64,000 nt of DNA from Pseudomonas brassicacearum (GTDB lineage Bacteria; Pseudomonadota; Gammaproteobacteria; Pseudomonadales; Pseudomonadaceae), in contig NZ_CP007410.1 in the NCBI RefSeq assembly GCF_000585995.1, positions 3,065,430 to 3,129,429 on the forward strand, read 5' to 3'. Of this stretch, positions 1 through 8,013 are shown in pieces. The notes under the pieces are model-generated. The model was not told where the DNA came from. It made no database searches and was given only the letters and a program-made list of their open reading frames with translations. Made by a program: the position numbers and the translations under genes. Position 1 is the stretch's first letter; each line of letters starts with the position of its first letter.

Positions 1-437
1 ACTCCGGCATCAGCGTGTCGGAAGAACTGTCGCGCTGGTTCTTCGTCTGGATGATTTTTCTCGGCGCCCTGGTGGCGCTCAAGGACCGTGCGCACCTGGG
101 GATGGACAGCCTGGTCAAGCGCTTGCCACCGGCCGGCAAGCGCCTCTGCCTGGTCATCGGGCACCTGCTGATGCTGTACATCTGCTGGTTGATCTTCATC
201 GGCAGTTGGCAGCAGGCGGTGATCAACCTGGATGTGGTCGCGCCAGCCTCAGGGTTGTCGATGGCGCTGTTCTATGCCGCCGGCCTGGTGTTCGGCGCCA
301 GCGCCGCGCCCATCCTGCTCTACGAACTCTATCTGGCGATGTTCGGCAAGCTCGGCGATGACGAGCTGGTCATGGTCAAGGACACCGACGCCGCCGAAGT
401 GATCGCCCATAACCCCATCAAGAGTACCCGCCCATGA
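1..437 (+). CDS. dctQ: TRAP transporter small permease (DctQ family), 5' end cut by window
   Basis: This is the small membrane subunit of a tripartite ATP-independent periplasmic (TRAP) transporter. The reading frame is open back to the window edge, and the residues SGISVSEELSRW are the internal signature normally found after the first membrane helix, so the true start lies upstream and the GTG at 15 is only an internal codon. Three hydrophobic segments follow, around FFVWMIFLGALVAL, LCLVIGHLLMLYICWLIFIG and the alanine-rich segment before YELYLAMFG. The stop overlaps the large permease start by 4 bases (ATGA), which indicates one operon. The family role (supporting DctM) is established; the substrate cannot be told from this subunit. 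Confidence 0.9.
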   Translation, partial: SGISVSEELSRWFFVWMIFLGALVALKDRAHLGMDSLVKRLPPAGKRLCLVIGHLLMLYICWLIFIGSWQQAVINLDVVAPASGLSMALFYAAGLVFGASAAPILLYELYLAMFGKLGDDELVMVKDTDAAEVIAHNPIKSTRP

Positions 438-1714
438 CACTGGTTATTTTCCTCGGGTCGTTGATGGGCAGCATGGCGCTGGGTATGCCCATTGCGTTTG
501 CCTTGCTGGTGGTCAGCGTGGCCTTGATGTTTTATCTGGATCTGTTCGACGCGCAAATCATTGCCCAGAACCTGCTCAACGGCGCCGACAGCTTCCCTCT
601 GATGGCGGTGCCGTTCTTCATGTTGGCCGGCGAAGTGATGAATGTCGGCGGCCTGTCCAAACGCATCGTCAACATCGCCATGGCGCTGGTGGGGCATAAG
701 CGCGGTGGTCTCGGTTATGTGGCAATCATTGCTTCCTGCCTGTTGGCGTCGCTCTCCGGCTCGGCCGTGGCGGATGCGGCGGCACTGGCGGCGTTGCTGG
801 TGCCGATGATGGTGCTGGCCGGGCATAACCGGGGACGCTCGGCTGGACTGATCGCCGCCGGTAGCATCATCGCGCCGGTCATTCCGCCAAGCATTGGCTT
901 CATTGTGTTTGGCGTGGCCTCTGGCGTGTCGATTTCCAAGCTGTTCCTGGCCGGCATCGTGCCCGGGTTGATGCTTGGGGCTTCGCTGGCCGTGGCCTGG
1001 TGGTACATCTCTCGCAGCGAGAATGTCGAGACACCGCCCAAGCGCTCCCGTGCCGAAGTGCTGCGCACGTTGCTCGACGGCAGTTGGGCGATGGGTCTGC
1101 CGTTGATCATTATCCTGGGCCTCAAATTCGGCATCTTCACCCCCACGGAAGCCGCGGTGGTCGCGGCAGTCTATTCGCTATTCGTGTCCCTGGTGATCTA
1201 CCGGGAAATGAAAGTCAGCCAGCTGTACGAAGTGATCCTGTCCTCGGCCAAGACCACCTCGGTGGTGATGCTGCTGGTGGCGGCGGCCATGGTTTCATCA
1301 TGGCTGGTGACCATCGCCGACCTGCCGGGCCAGCTGGCGGAGCTGCTGCAACCCTTCATGGACAACCAGACCCTTTTGCTGCTGGTGATGATGGTGCTGA
1401 TCATCCTGGTGGGAACGGTGATGGACATGACCCCGACCATTCTGATTCTCACCCCGGTGCTGATGCCGGCGGTCATCCAGGCGGGGATCGACCCGGTGTA
1501 TTTCGGCGTGCTGTTTCTGATCAACACGGCCATCGGCCTGATTACGCCGCCGGTGGGCACGGTACTCAATGTGGTGTGTGGGGTGGCGAAGCTGGATTTC
1601 GAGGAAATCGTCCGTGGTGTGTGGCCGTTCATGCTCGCGCAGTTTGTGGTGCTGTTCCTGCTGGTGTTGTTCCCTCAGCTTGTCCTGGGGCCGTTGAAAT
1701 TCTTCACCGGATAA
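434..1714 (+). CDS. dctM: TRAP transporter large permease (DctM family)
   Basis: This 426-residue protein is the channel subunit of the TRAP system and is expected to drive uptake with an ion gradient. It is hydrophobic throughout, about 12 membrane segments, with the family-typical stretches GMPIAFALL near residue 20, SGSAVADAAALAALLVPMM near 110, IAPVIPPSIGFIVFG near 150 and TPPVGTVLNVVCGVAK near 375. The length is normal for DctM (about 425-435). The start overlaps the DctQ stop (ATGA), and the binding-protein gene follows after 56 bases. The Q-M-P order is one of the standard TRAP operon orders. Confidence 0.93.
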   Translation: MTLVIFLGSLMGSMALGMPIAFALLVVSVALMFYLDLFDAQIIAQNLLNGADSFPLMAVPFFMLAGEVMNVGGLSKRIVNIAMALVGHKRGGLGYVAIIASCLLASLSGSAVADAAALAALLVPMMVLAGHNRGRSAGLIAAGSIIAPVIPPSIGFIVFGVASGVSISKLFLAGIVPGLMLGASLAVAWWYISRSENVETPPKRSRAEVLRTLLDGSWAMGLPLIIILGLKFGIFTPTEAAVVAAVYSLFVSLVIYREMKVSQLYEVILSSAKTTSVVMLLVAAAMVSSWLVTIADLPGQLAELLQPFMDNQTLLLLVMMVLIILVGTVMDMTPTILILTPVLMPAVIQAGIDPVYFGVLFLINTAIGLITPPVGTVLNVVCGVAKLDFEEIVRGVWPFMLAQFVVLFLLVLFPQLVLGPLKFFTG

Positions 1715-1770
1715 CACCGGTGCAAGCCTGGGTAGCTCGACCTTAAAAACAATAATGATCGGAGAGTGAC

Positions 1771-2790
1771 ATGCGAAAACTGATGAAAACCCTGTTGGCC
1801 GGGGCATGCGCAACGGGGTTGTTGCTGGGCAGCGTGGCGAGCCACGCGGACGAGATTCGCGAACGCACCCTGCGATTCGCGTTCCAGAACGTCAAGGAAC
1901 ATCCGCAAGGGCAGGGCGCGCAGAAGTTCGCCGACCTGCTCAGCGCGAAGAGCGGTGGCAAGATCAAGGTGCGTCTGTTCCCTGGCGGCACCTTGGGCGG
2001 CGACGTGCAGACCGTGTCGGCCTTGCAGGGCGGCACGCTGGACCTGACCGTGCTCAACTCCGGCATCCTGGCGGCCCAGGCACCGGACTATGCCATGCTC
2101 GATTTCCCCTTCCTGTTCAATAACGCCGAAGAAGCCCATGCGGTGATCGATGGACCGGTCGGCCAGAAACTGGCCGCGCAGTTGGACAGCAAAGGCCTGG
2201 TGGGCCTGGGCTATTGGGACCTGGGTTTCCGCAGCCTGACCAACAGCAAGCATCCCGTGACCAAGCTCGAAGACATGCAGGGCTTGAAAATTCGCGTCAT
2301 CCAGTCGCCGATCTACCTGGAAACCTTCTCCGCCCTGGGAGCCAACCCTGTGCCGATGGCTTTCCCCGAGGTCTATACCGGCCTCGAACAGCACACCATC
2401 GATGGTCAGGAAAACCCATTCACGGTGATCGAGGGCAATAAGTTCTATGAGGTGCAGAAGTACCTCTCCGTGACCGGGCATATTTTCAATCCGCAGTCGT
2501 TGATCATCAGCCAGAAGACCTGGAATCGCCTCAATGACGATGAAAAGACGATGATTCGCGAGGCGGCGGCCGAAGCACAAAAATTCCAGCGGGAAGTCAC
2601 CGCCGCGAGCATGGATAAGGCGAAAGCGACGCTGGCTGGCGCGATGACTGTGAACGAAATCACCCCGGCCGAGAAAGATCGCTTTCGCGAGCGCGTGCAA
2701 CCGGTGATCGACAAGTTCGCCAAATCCCTGGATGGCAACCTGGTGAAGATGATGTACGACGAAATCGCCAAGGTGCGCGCGGCGCAGTGA
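1771..2790 (+). CDS. dctP: TRAP transporter solute-binding protein (DctP family)
   Basis: This 339-residue periplasmic receptor feeds the TRAP permeases encoded just upstream. A signal peptide is clear (basic MRKLMK, hydrophobic core, cleavage near SHADE around residue 27). The DctP fold is shown by QGAQKFADLLSAKSGGKIKV, by GLKIRVIQSP near residue 175, whose Arg normally pairs with a substrate carboxylate, and by GLEQHTIDGQENP near 215. A GGAGAG ribosome site lies 5 bases before the ATG. The ligand is probably an organic acid because of the conserved Arg; dicarboxylate and sugar-acid ligands are both possible. No catabolic enzyme sits beside it to narrow this down. Confidence 0.92.
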   Translation: MRKLMKTLLAGACATGLLLGSVASHADEIRERTLRFAFQNVKEHPQGQGAQKFADLLSAKSGGKIKVRLFPGGTLGGDVQTVSALQGGTLDLTVLNSGILAAQAPDYAMLDFPFLFNNAEEAHAVIDGPVGQKLAAQLDSKGLVGLGYWDLGFRSLTNSKHPVTKLEDMQGLKIRVIQSPIYLETFSALGANPVPMAFPEVYTGLEQHTIDGQENPFTVIEGNKFYEVQKYLSVTGHIFNPQSLIISQKTWNRLNDDEKTMIREAAAEAQKFQREVTAASMDKAKATLAGAMTVNEITPAEKDRFRERVQPVIDKFAKSLDGNLVKMMYDEIAKVRAAQ

Positions 2791-2847
2791 GCAGCACTGT
2801 TGGTGATAGATACCTGATATCAATCAGGCATTGAGTGGACTTGAACC

Positions 2848-2937
2848 TGTGGGAGCGGGCTTGCTCGCGAAAGCGGTGGATCAGCTTGCGGTGATGCTGG
2901 ATGTGCTGACGCCTTCGCGAGCAAGCCCGCTCCCACA
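2848..2937. repeat. REPIN, family A
   Basis: Two inward-facing REP units, TGTGGGAGCGGGCTTGCTCG at the left and its reverse complement at the right, flank about 45 bases of variable DNA. The element sits between the convergent dctP and pheC-like genes. A small perfect hairpin (CCTGAT-ATCA-ATCAGG, 2813-2828) precedes it. Confidence 0.9.
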
Positions 2938-2955
2938 TGGGCTTCTCAGCGATCG

Positions 2956-3747
2956 TTATTGAGCGCTCGGAACCGCCAGCCACTGCCCAATGACTTTCTG
3001 GTAGCTGCCGTTCGCCTTGCTCAGGTGCAACCACTGGTCAACGTACATTTTCCAGGTGGTGTCGTCCCGTGGCAGCAGGTAGGCCTTCTCGCCATATTGC
3101 AGGTAACGGGTCGGATTGACGGCGCACAGGCCCGGCTTGAGTTTTTGCTGGTAGAGCGCTTCCGAGGCATCGGTAATCATCACGTCGGCTTTCTTGTCCA
3201 GCAGTTCCTGGAAGATGGTCACGTTGTCGTGGAAGTTGAGTTGGCCCTTGGGCAGGAAGGCCCGCACGAAGGCTTCGTTGGTGCCGCCGGCGGGCTCCAC
3301 CAGGCGCACAGAAGGTTGGTTGATCTGCTCGATGGTCTGATAGCGCGACTGGTCTTCGCAACGAACCAGCGGGATCTTGCCATCCACGTCCAGGGTGTTG
3401 CTAAAGAACGCTTTCTTCTGACGTTCCAGCGTCACCGAAATCCCGCCCATGCCGATGTCGCACTTACCTGCCTGCATGTCCGGCATCAGATTTTTCCAGG
3501 TGGTCTGCACCCATTGCACCTTGACGCCCAGGCTGGCGGCCAGCGAGCGGGCCATGTCGATATCGATCCCTTCGTATTCGCCTGTTTCAGCTTTGTAGGT
3601 GTAGGGCTTGTAGTCGCCCGTGGTGCACACCTGCAGTTCGCCTCGTTGCAGGACCTGATCCAGGTGCGAGGGCGCAGGCTCCGCCAGGACGCTGCCGCAG
3701 AACGCCAACAGGCCGCAGATCGTCATCGTGTTTGTTATGTTTTTCAT
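2956..3747 (-). CDS. pheC: Periplasmic cyclohexadienyl dehydratase-like protein (PheC family)
   Basis: This 263-residue protein has a signal peptide (MKNITNTMTICGLLAFCGSVLAE) and the fold of amino-acid ABC binding proteins. Its motifs match the enzymatic PheC branch: TTGDYKPYTY near residue 43, ISVTLERQKKAFFS near 103, EPAGGTNEAFVRAF near 152, NVTIFQELLDKKADVMITDA near 177 and LCAVNPTR with EKAYLLPRDD near the end. PheC enzymes convert prephenate or arogenate to phenylpyruvate or phenylalanine in the periplasm. No permease or ATPase gene is next to it, which favours an enzyme over a transporter receptor. A plain binding protein remains possible. It is convergent with the TRAP operon and transcribed alone. 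Confidence 0.75.
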   Translation of the reverse strand: MKNITNTMTICGLLAFCGSVLAEPAPSHLDQVLQRGELQVCTTGDYKPYTYKAETGEYEGIDIDMARSLAASLGVKVQWVQTTWKNLMPDMQAGKCDIGMGGISVTLERQKKAFFSNTLDVDGKIPLVRCEDQSRYQTIEQINQPSVRLVEPAGGTNEAFVRAFLPKGQLNFHDNVTIFQELLDKKADVMITDASEALYQQKLKPGLCAVNPTRYLQYGEKAYLLPRDDTTWKMYVDQWLHLSKANGSYQKVIGQWLAVPSAQ

Positions 3748-3834
3748 AGGAATGAACGGCTCGCAAGGAGGGACAAGGCCGTCGAGTGTAGTAAAAGTGC
3801 CGGCAGGCTGTCACTGGAGCGTCGAGACGAGCGG

Positions 3835-4488
3835 TCAGCCTAGGGTGGTCTCGGGGGCTTTTTGCTGCAGACTCTTCAGGTAGCCGCAAAACATATCGGC
3901 CATGGCATCGGCGTAGGTCTGGATTTGCTCGTCGGAGCGAGGCGTCGCCGAAAATCGCTTACCTACGGAACTGAGCGTCGTGATGATCAGGTCGCCGGCC
4001 AGGACGCGGGTATGCTCGCAACTATCCGGTAGCACTTGCAGCATGAAAGCGTCCACCGACTGCTGCACCGACGTTCGCGCCATCTGGTGCTCAGGGGCGT
4101 CACGGTAGAGAGGGGCGGCGTCGTTGAGGGCGATGCGTATCTGCGCCTCGTCGCATTCGGATTGGATGAACGCCTGCACCAGCGCCCTCAACCGCTCGAA
4201 GGGCGGCTTGGCGTTGTCTTCAAGAATCGTGCGCAGCATCGCGCTGGTTTGTTGCCACTCATCACTCTGCAGCCGGAACAGGATGGCCGCTTTGTTCGGA
4301 AAGTATTGGTACACCGAGCCGACGCTGACGCCCGCTCGCTCGGCGACGCGGGCCACGGTGAAGCGAGGGGCGCCGTGGGTCGCCAAAACCTGAACAGCCG
4401 CTTCCAGGACCGCTGCCACGAGCTCGGCGGAGCGCGCCTGTTTTGGCTGTTTGCGCGAGGAAATCTGTGGGCTTGGGCGCTCGGACAT
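3835..4488 (-). CDS. TetR/AcrR family regulator
   Basis: This 217-residue DNA-binding repressor has an N-terminal TetR helix-turn-helix (RFTVARVAERAGVSVGSVYQYFPNKAAIL, about residues 42-70) and a variable ligand domain. I chose the ATG at 4488 because it gives the standard basic leader (MSERPSPQ...RKQPKQARS) and has a GAGG upstream. The open frame runs 35 codons further but through the operator DNA. The gene faces an MFS transporter, and the 150-bp gap holds two inverted repeats built on GAATGCGA, so it very likely represses itself and the exporter. The inducer is unknown. Confidence 0.88.
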   Translation of the reverse strand: MSERPSPQISSRKQPKQARSAELVAAVLEAAVQVLATHGAPRFTVARVAERAGVSVGSVYQYFPNKAAILFRLQSDEWQQTSAMLRTILEDNAKPPFERLRALVQAFIQSECDEAQIRIALNDAAPLYRDAPEHQMARTSVQQSVDAFMLQVLPDSCEHTRVLAGDLIITTLSSVGKRFSATPRSDEQIQTYADAMADMFCGYLKSLQQKAPETTLG

Positions 4489-4510
4489 GCAGGGGTGAAC
4501 CTCGTAGGGG

Positions 4511-4572
4511 GAATGCGAATAGAAAATGCGACGAAGTATTCGTATTCTGAATGCGACGAATTGATCGCATTC
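4511..4572. promoter_or_regulatory. Double TetR operator between divergent genes
   Basis: Two inverted repeats are visible. One is GAATGCGAATA (4511-4521) with TATTCGTATTC (4537-4547), one mismatch. The other is GAATGCGA (4549-4556) with TCGCATTC (4565-4572), exact, 8-base spacer. AATGCGACGAA is also repeated directly at 4525-4535 and 4550-4560. They sit just before both divergent starts, as expected for TetR autoregulation. Confidence 0.75.
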
Positions 4573-4638
4573 TAGTCGCCCCTCGAACGGCATTCAACGT
4601 CATCCCTTTGTGTTCACGATTTCTTCCGGTGTATTCCC

Positions 4639-5880
4639 ATGACTCACAAACACGCTCAACCTGCTGCTTCGGCGGCCCCGACAGCCGCCAGCATCAACCC
4701 GGTGTTGAAACTGCTGCCACTGGTCCTGACGGTGTTCATCGGCTTCCTGACGATTGGCATGCAACTGCCGGTCTTGCCCCTGCATCTGCACGACACGTTA
4801 GGCATGGGGACGCTCGTGATAGGGCTGGTGGTGGGCGCGCAGTTTGCCGCAGCGCTGCTGTCGCGTTCCTGGGCCGGCAACTTTGCTGACATACGCGGCA
4901 CCCAGCGCGCGGTCATCGTCGGCCTGGTAACGGCGGCCTGTTCCGGCCTGGTTTACCTGGTTTCCCTGGCGTTCGTCGGCATGCCGCTGGTTTCAGTCTG
5001 GCTACTGGTCCTGGGCCGCGTCATCCTGGCTATGGGCGAAAGCCTGATCGTCACCGGCGCGCTGGGTTGGGGCATTGGCTTGGTCGGACCGCAGCATGCG
5101 GGCAAGGTCATGGCCTGGAATGGCATCGCCATGTACGGCGCCTTTGCGTTGGGTGCGCCGGCTGGCGTATTCATGAATGGGCTGTGGGGATTCATGGGCA
5201 TCGCCGTGGCTACGGTGTTCATTCCATTGCTGGCACTGGTGATCGTCGCCAAGGTCAGGGTTATCGCCCCCACGGCGACCCGGCGCACGCCCTTCTACAA
5301 AGTACTGGGTAGTGTCTGGGCCCCTGGCATGGGGCTGGCGTTCTGCAGCGTCGGGTTCGGGGTTATTACTGCGTTCATCGCGCTGTTATTTGCCAGCAAA
5401 GGCTGGGGTAACTCCTCGCTGGCGTTCACCGCGTTCGGCCTGGCGTTCATTGGGGCTCGCCTCCTGTTTGGGCATCTTCCGGACAAGCTCGGTGGCGCGC
5501 AGGTGGCGTTGGTCTGTGTGGTCATCGAGGCTGTCGGCCTGCTGTTGATCTGGGGAGCCGATACCGCGCTCATCGCGTATCTGGGCACGGCGTTGACCGG
5601 GTTCGGCTATTCGCTGGCCTTCCCGGGCTTTGGGGTGGAAGCGGTAAAGCGTGTTCCGGCGCAAACCCGCGGCCTGGCCATGGGCGCCTATGTGGCATTC
5701 CTTGATATTTCCCTGGGCATCACCAGTCCGCTGGCCGGCGTATTGGCGAGTGCCTGGGGGATCGAGGCGGTTTACCTGGGCGGCGCCGTGGCTGTCGCAC
5801 TGTCCTTTGGCATGGCTTTGCTGCTGTTGATGGGGCAGGCCAATGCAAAGCGGTCGGTACAAGTTCAATACAAATCCTGA
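4639..5880 (+). CDS. MFS transporter (YhhS/YfcJ-like, sugar or drug efflux)
   Basis: This 413-residue inner-membrane protein has about 12 hydrophobic helices after a 25-residue polar leader. The segments TVFIGFLTIGMQLPVLPLHLH, RSWAGNFADIRGTQRAVI (the family A-motif position after helix 2) and VLGRVILAMGESLIVTGALGWGIG resemble the YhhS/YfcJ branch of the major facilitator family. Members export arabinose-like sugars or drugs, but the substrate cannot be read here. The divergent TetR gene and shared operators suggest an inducible efflux system. The SDR-like gene starts 62 bases downstream and could be co-transcribed. Confidence 0.85.
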   Translation: MTHKHAQPAASAAPTAASINPVLKLLPLVLTVFIGFLTIGMQLPVLPLHLHDTLGMGTLVIGLVVGAQFAAALLSRSWAGNFADIRGTQRAVIVGLVTAACSGLVYLVSLAFVGMPLVSVWLLVLGRVILAMGESLIVTGALGWGIGLVGPQHAGKVMAWNGIAMYGAFALGAPAGVFMNGLWGFMGIAVATVFIPLLALVIVAKVRVIAPTATRRTPFYKVLGSVWAPGMGLAFCSVGFGVITAFIALLFASKGWGNSSLAFTAFGLAFIGARLLFGHLPDKLGGAQVALVCVVIEAVGLLLIWGADTALIAYLGTALTGFGYSLAFPGFGVEAVKRVPAQTRGLAMGAYVAFLDISLGITSPLAGVLASAWGIEAVYLGGAVAVALSFGMALLLLMGQANAKRSVQVQYKS

Positions 5881-5942
5881 GCCGGCCATAGGTTATAGAG
5901 GTTTCGAGATCCCGCTTTTTTTCCAGAACAGGAGCGTTGCAC

Positions 5943-6809
5943 ATGCACGTATTCGTTACCGGCGCCACCGGTTGGGTTGGGTCGGCAGTGGTCGAGGATT
6001 TGCTCGGCGCGGGCTACCGGGTCACCGGGTTGGCCCGTTCAGAGGACAAGGTCGCCAGGCTCGCAGCCACCGGCGCGAAGGTTGTGCGCGGGACCCTTGA
6101 CGACATCGAGGTCTTGCAGGCGGCGGCGCTGGCGGCGGACGCGGTGATTCACACGGCGTTCAATCATGACTTTTCCAGGTTTGCCGAAAACGCCGAGCAG
6201 GATCGTCGCGTGATCGAGGCGCTAGGCAGCGCGCTGCAAGGGTCTAGCCGACCGCTGCTCGTCACCTCGGGTTTGTCCGGGCTGAGCCGTGGCGCAGTCG
6301 AACTTGAAGTGGCCAGTCCTGCCTCACTGCGCAAATCCGAAGCGGCCGCCCGGGCGGTGGCCGAGCAGGGCGTACGCGCGGCCACCGTGCGGTTGGCGCC
6401 TTCGGTCCATGGGATGGGCGACTATGGCTTTATCCCCATCCTGATTCGTCTGGCGCGCGAGACCGGTGTATCGGCTTACCTCGGTGAGGGGCGCAATTGC
6501 TGGTCAGGTGTGCATCGGTTGGATGCCGCGAAAGTCTACCGGCTGGCGCTCGAGCAAGGCGTGACGCAGTCCGTGTACCACGCGGTCGCTGATGAGTCGG
6601 TACCGTTCAAGGCCATTGCCCAGATGCTCGGTCGCCACCTGGGCTTGCCGACGGCGTCACGCGAGCGCGAGCACTTCGGCTGGTTCGCGCGCATGGCCGG
6701 TGCGGACATGGCGGCGTCCAGTGCGCACACGCGAGCAGTGTTAGGCTGGACGCCGAATGGTCCTGACCTGCTGACAGACCTGGACCAACCGGGTTACTAC
6801 CTTGGGTGA
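5943..6809 (+). CDS. NAD(P)-binding extended SDR / NmrA-like epimerase family protein
   Basis: This 288-residue cytoplasmic protein starts with the Rossmann motif MHVFVTGATGWVGSAV and continues with GLARSEDKVARLAATGAKVV and VIHTAFNHDF, typical of atypical or extended SDRs that reduce or epimerise small carbonyl substrates. The standard catalytic YxxxK is not clear; SLRKSEAAARAV lies in that region with Ser-Leu-Arg-Lys instead. The ATG at 5943 has AGGAG 8 bases before it, so it is preferred over the TTG at 5937. It follows the MFS gene closely and may be under the same TetR control. The substrate is unknown. Confidence 0.82.
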   Translation: MHVFVTGATGWVGSAVVEDLLGAGYRVTGLARSEDKVARLAATGAKVVRGTLDDIEVLQAAALAADAVIHTAFNHDFSRFAENAEQDRRVIEALGSALQGSSRPLLVTSGLSGLSRGAVELEVASPASLRKSEAAARAVAEQGVRAATVRLAPSVHGMGDYGFIPILIRLARETGVSAYLGEGRNCWSGVHRLDAAKVYRLALEQGVTQSVYHAVADESVPFKAIAQMLGRHLGLPTASREREHFGWFARMAGADMAASSAHTRAVLGWTPNGPDLLTDLDQPGYYLG

Positions 6810-6857
6810 GAGTGGCGCTAGACTGACTGTTCTTTCTCGAAAATGATGGGTGTCCTG

Positions 6858-7283
6858 ATGAGTCTTGCTCCCTTTCACCTGGCTATTCCCGTTTATGACC
6901 TCGCGGCTGCCCGTGCTTTTTACGCTGATGTGTTCGGACTGCCAGAAGGTCGTTCCAGCGCGCAATGGGTCGATTTCAATTTCTTCGGTCATCAGTTGGT
7001 GATCCATGAACAGCCGAAGACGGCGTCGCAGGAAAGTGTCCTCAGCAATCCGGTAGACGGCCACGACGTGCCTGTCCCGCATTTTGGCGTGGTGCTGGGC
7101 TGGGAGGCGTGGGAGGCACTGGCCGAGCGTTTGAAATCCTTTGGCACACCGTTCGTGATCGAACCCTATATCCGCTTCCAGGGCCAGGTGGGCGAGCAGG
7201 CGACGATGTTTTTGTTCGACCCTTGCGGCAACGCGCTGGAGTTCAAGGCGTTCAAGGATATGAGCCAGTTGTTCGCGAAGTAA
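6858..7283 (+). CDS. VOC family protein (glyoxalase/dioxygenase fold)
   Basis: This is a protein of about 141 residues with one vicinal-oxygen-chelate domain. The start [20 protein letters not shown], the GHQLVIHEQ strand and the end [16 protein letters not shown] are typical, the last giving the usual metal Glu (LEFK), with His residues at FHLAIPV and GHQLVIH as other candidate ligands. The VOC fold covers glyoxalases, dioxygenases and resistance proteins, so the reaction cannot be named. The start MSLAPFH is chosen to fit the family; an in-frame ATG pair lies 15 bases upstream, and neither has a strong ribosome site. Confidence 0.8.
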   Translation: MSLAPFHLAIPVYDLAAARAFYADVFGLPEGRSSAQWVDFNFFGHQLVIHEQPKTASQESVLSNPVDGHDVPVPHFGVVLGWEAWEALAERLKSFGTPFVIEPYIRFQGQVGEQATMFLFDPCGNALEFKAFKDMSQLFAK

Positions 7284-7297
7284 CGCGATGCTGATCT

Positions 7298-7329
7298 CTG
7301 TGGCAAGGGGATAAATCTCCCCGCCACAG
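7298..7329. repeat. Degenerate REP hairpin (family C), possible bidirectional terminator
   Basis: CTGTGGC (7298-7304) and GCCACAG (7323-7329) enclose AAGGGGATAAATCTCCCC, giving an almost continuous stem. It looks like a single collapsed copy of the TGTGGCGAGGGGATTTATCC repeats seen at 25.9 and 50.3 kb. It is the only thing between the convergent VOC and response-regulator genes. Confidence 0.6.
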
Positions 7330-7349
7330 AAGCGTCAGCCGAGCGCCAT

Positions 7350-7982
7350 TCAGCGCGAAATGATCCCGTGGTCGATCGCGTATTTCACCAGCGCCGCGGG
7401 TTTGTCGATGTTCAGCTTGCGGCGGATGCTCAGGCGGTGGGTTTCGACGGTTCGCACGCTGATGTTCAGTTCGCGGGCCATTTCCTTGTTGTTCAGGCCC
7501 TGGACCATTTTGTACAGCACCTGGCTTTCGCGTGGCGTCAGTTCGTTATCGCTGTTCCGGTCGGTGGCGAGCCGCTGGGCGATCTCGGCGCTGTAGAAGG
7601 TACCGCCGCTGATGATGGCTTCGATGGCCGCGATGATTTCCCGCGATGGGGCATTCTTGAGCACATAGCCGCTGGCGCCGGATCGCACGGACTCGCTCAC
7701 GTACTCGTAATTGTCGTACATGCTCAGGATGAGGATCTTGAGGCTGGGGTATTGCTTGCCCAACTGCCGGGTCAGTTCAAGCCCGTTCATGTCCTTGAGG
7801 CTGATGTCCACCAGCAGCAGGTCCGGTTGGCAGCGACCGACCATCTCGATCGCCTGCGCGCCGTTCTCGGCTTCGCCCACCACATTCAATTGAGGCATTA
7901 CAGACAGCAGGGCCCTGATGCCATCGCGGACCAGGGAGTGATCGTCGACCAGCGCAACGCGGATCGCAGGGGGCAGGCTCAT
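7350..7982 (-). CDS. NarL/FixJ-type response regulator
   Basis: This 210-residue regulator has a receiver domain (LVDDHSLVRDG, phosphorylation Asp about residue 59 in LLLVDISLKDMNG, switch Lys in GYVLKNA) and a C-terminal LuxR helix-turn-helix (LTPRESQVLYKMVQGLNNKE through VRTVETHRLSIRRKLNI). It lies 31 bases downstream of the Cache histidine kinase on the same strand, so the two form a pair. The gene divergent from the kinase encodes a CstA/BtsT transporter. In other bacteria BtsS/BtsR control btsT, so regulation of the neighbour is a reasonable inference, not shown. Confidence 0.92.
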   Translation of the reverse strand: MSLPPAIRVALVDDHSLVRDGIRALLSVMPQLNVVGEAENGAQAIEMVGRCQPDLLLVDISLKDMNGLELTRQLGKQYPSLKILILSMYDNYEYVSESVRSGASGYVLKNAPSREIIAAIEAIISGGTFYSAEIAQRLATDRNSDNELTPRESQVLYKMVQGLNNKEMARELNISVRTVETHRLSIRRKLNIDKPAALVKYAIDHGIISR

Positions 7983-8013
7983 CGGCAGGTGCTCTTGTTG
8001 GAATGGGCGCGCA

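Noticed and set aside
2813..2828. Terminator after dctP
   Set aside because: The CCTGAT-ATCA-ATCAGG stem is perfect but short and lacks a T run, so it was noted only within the neighbouring repeat entry.
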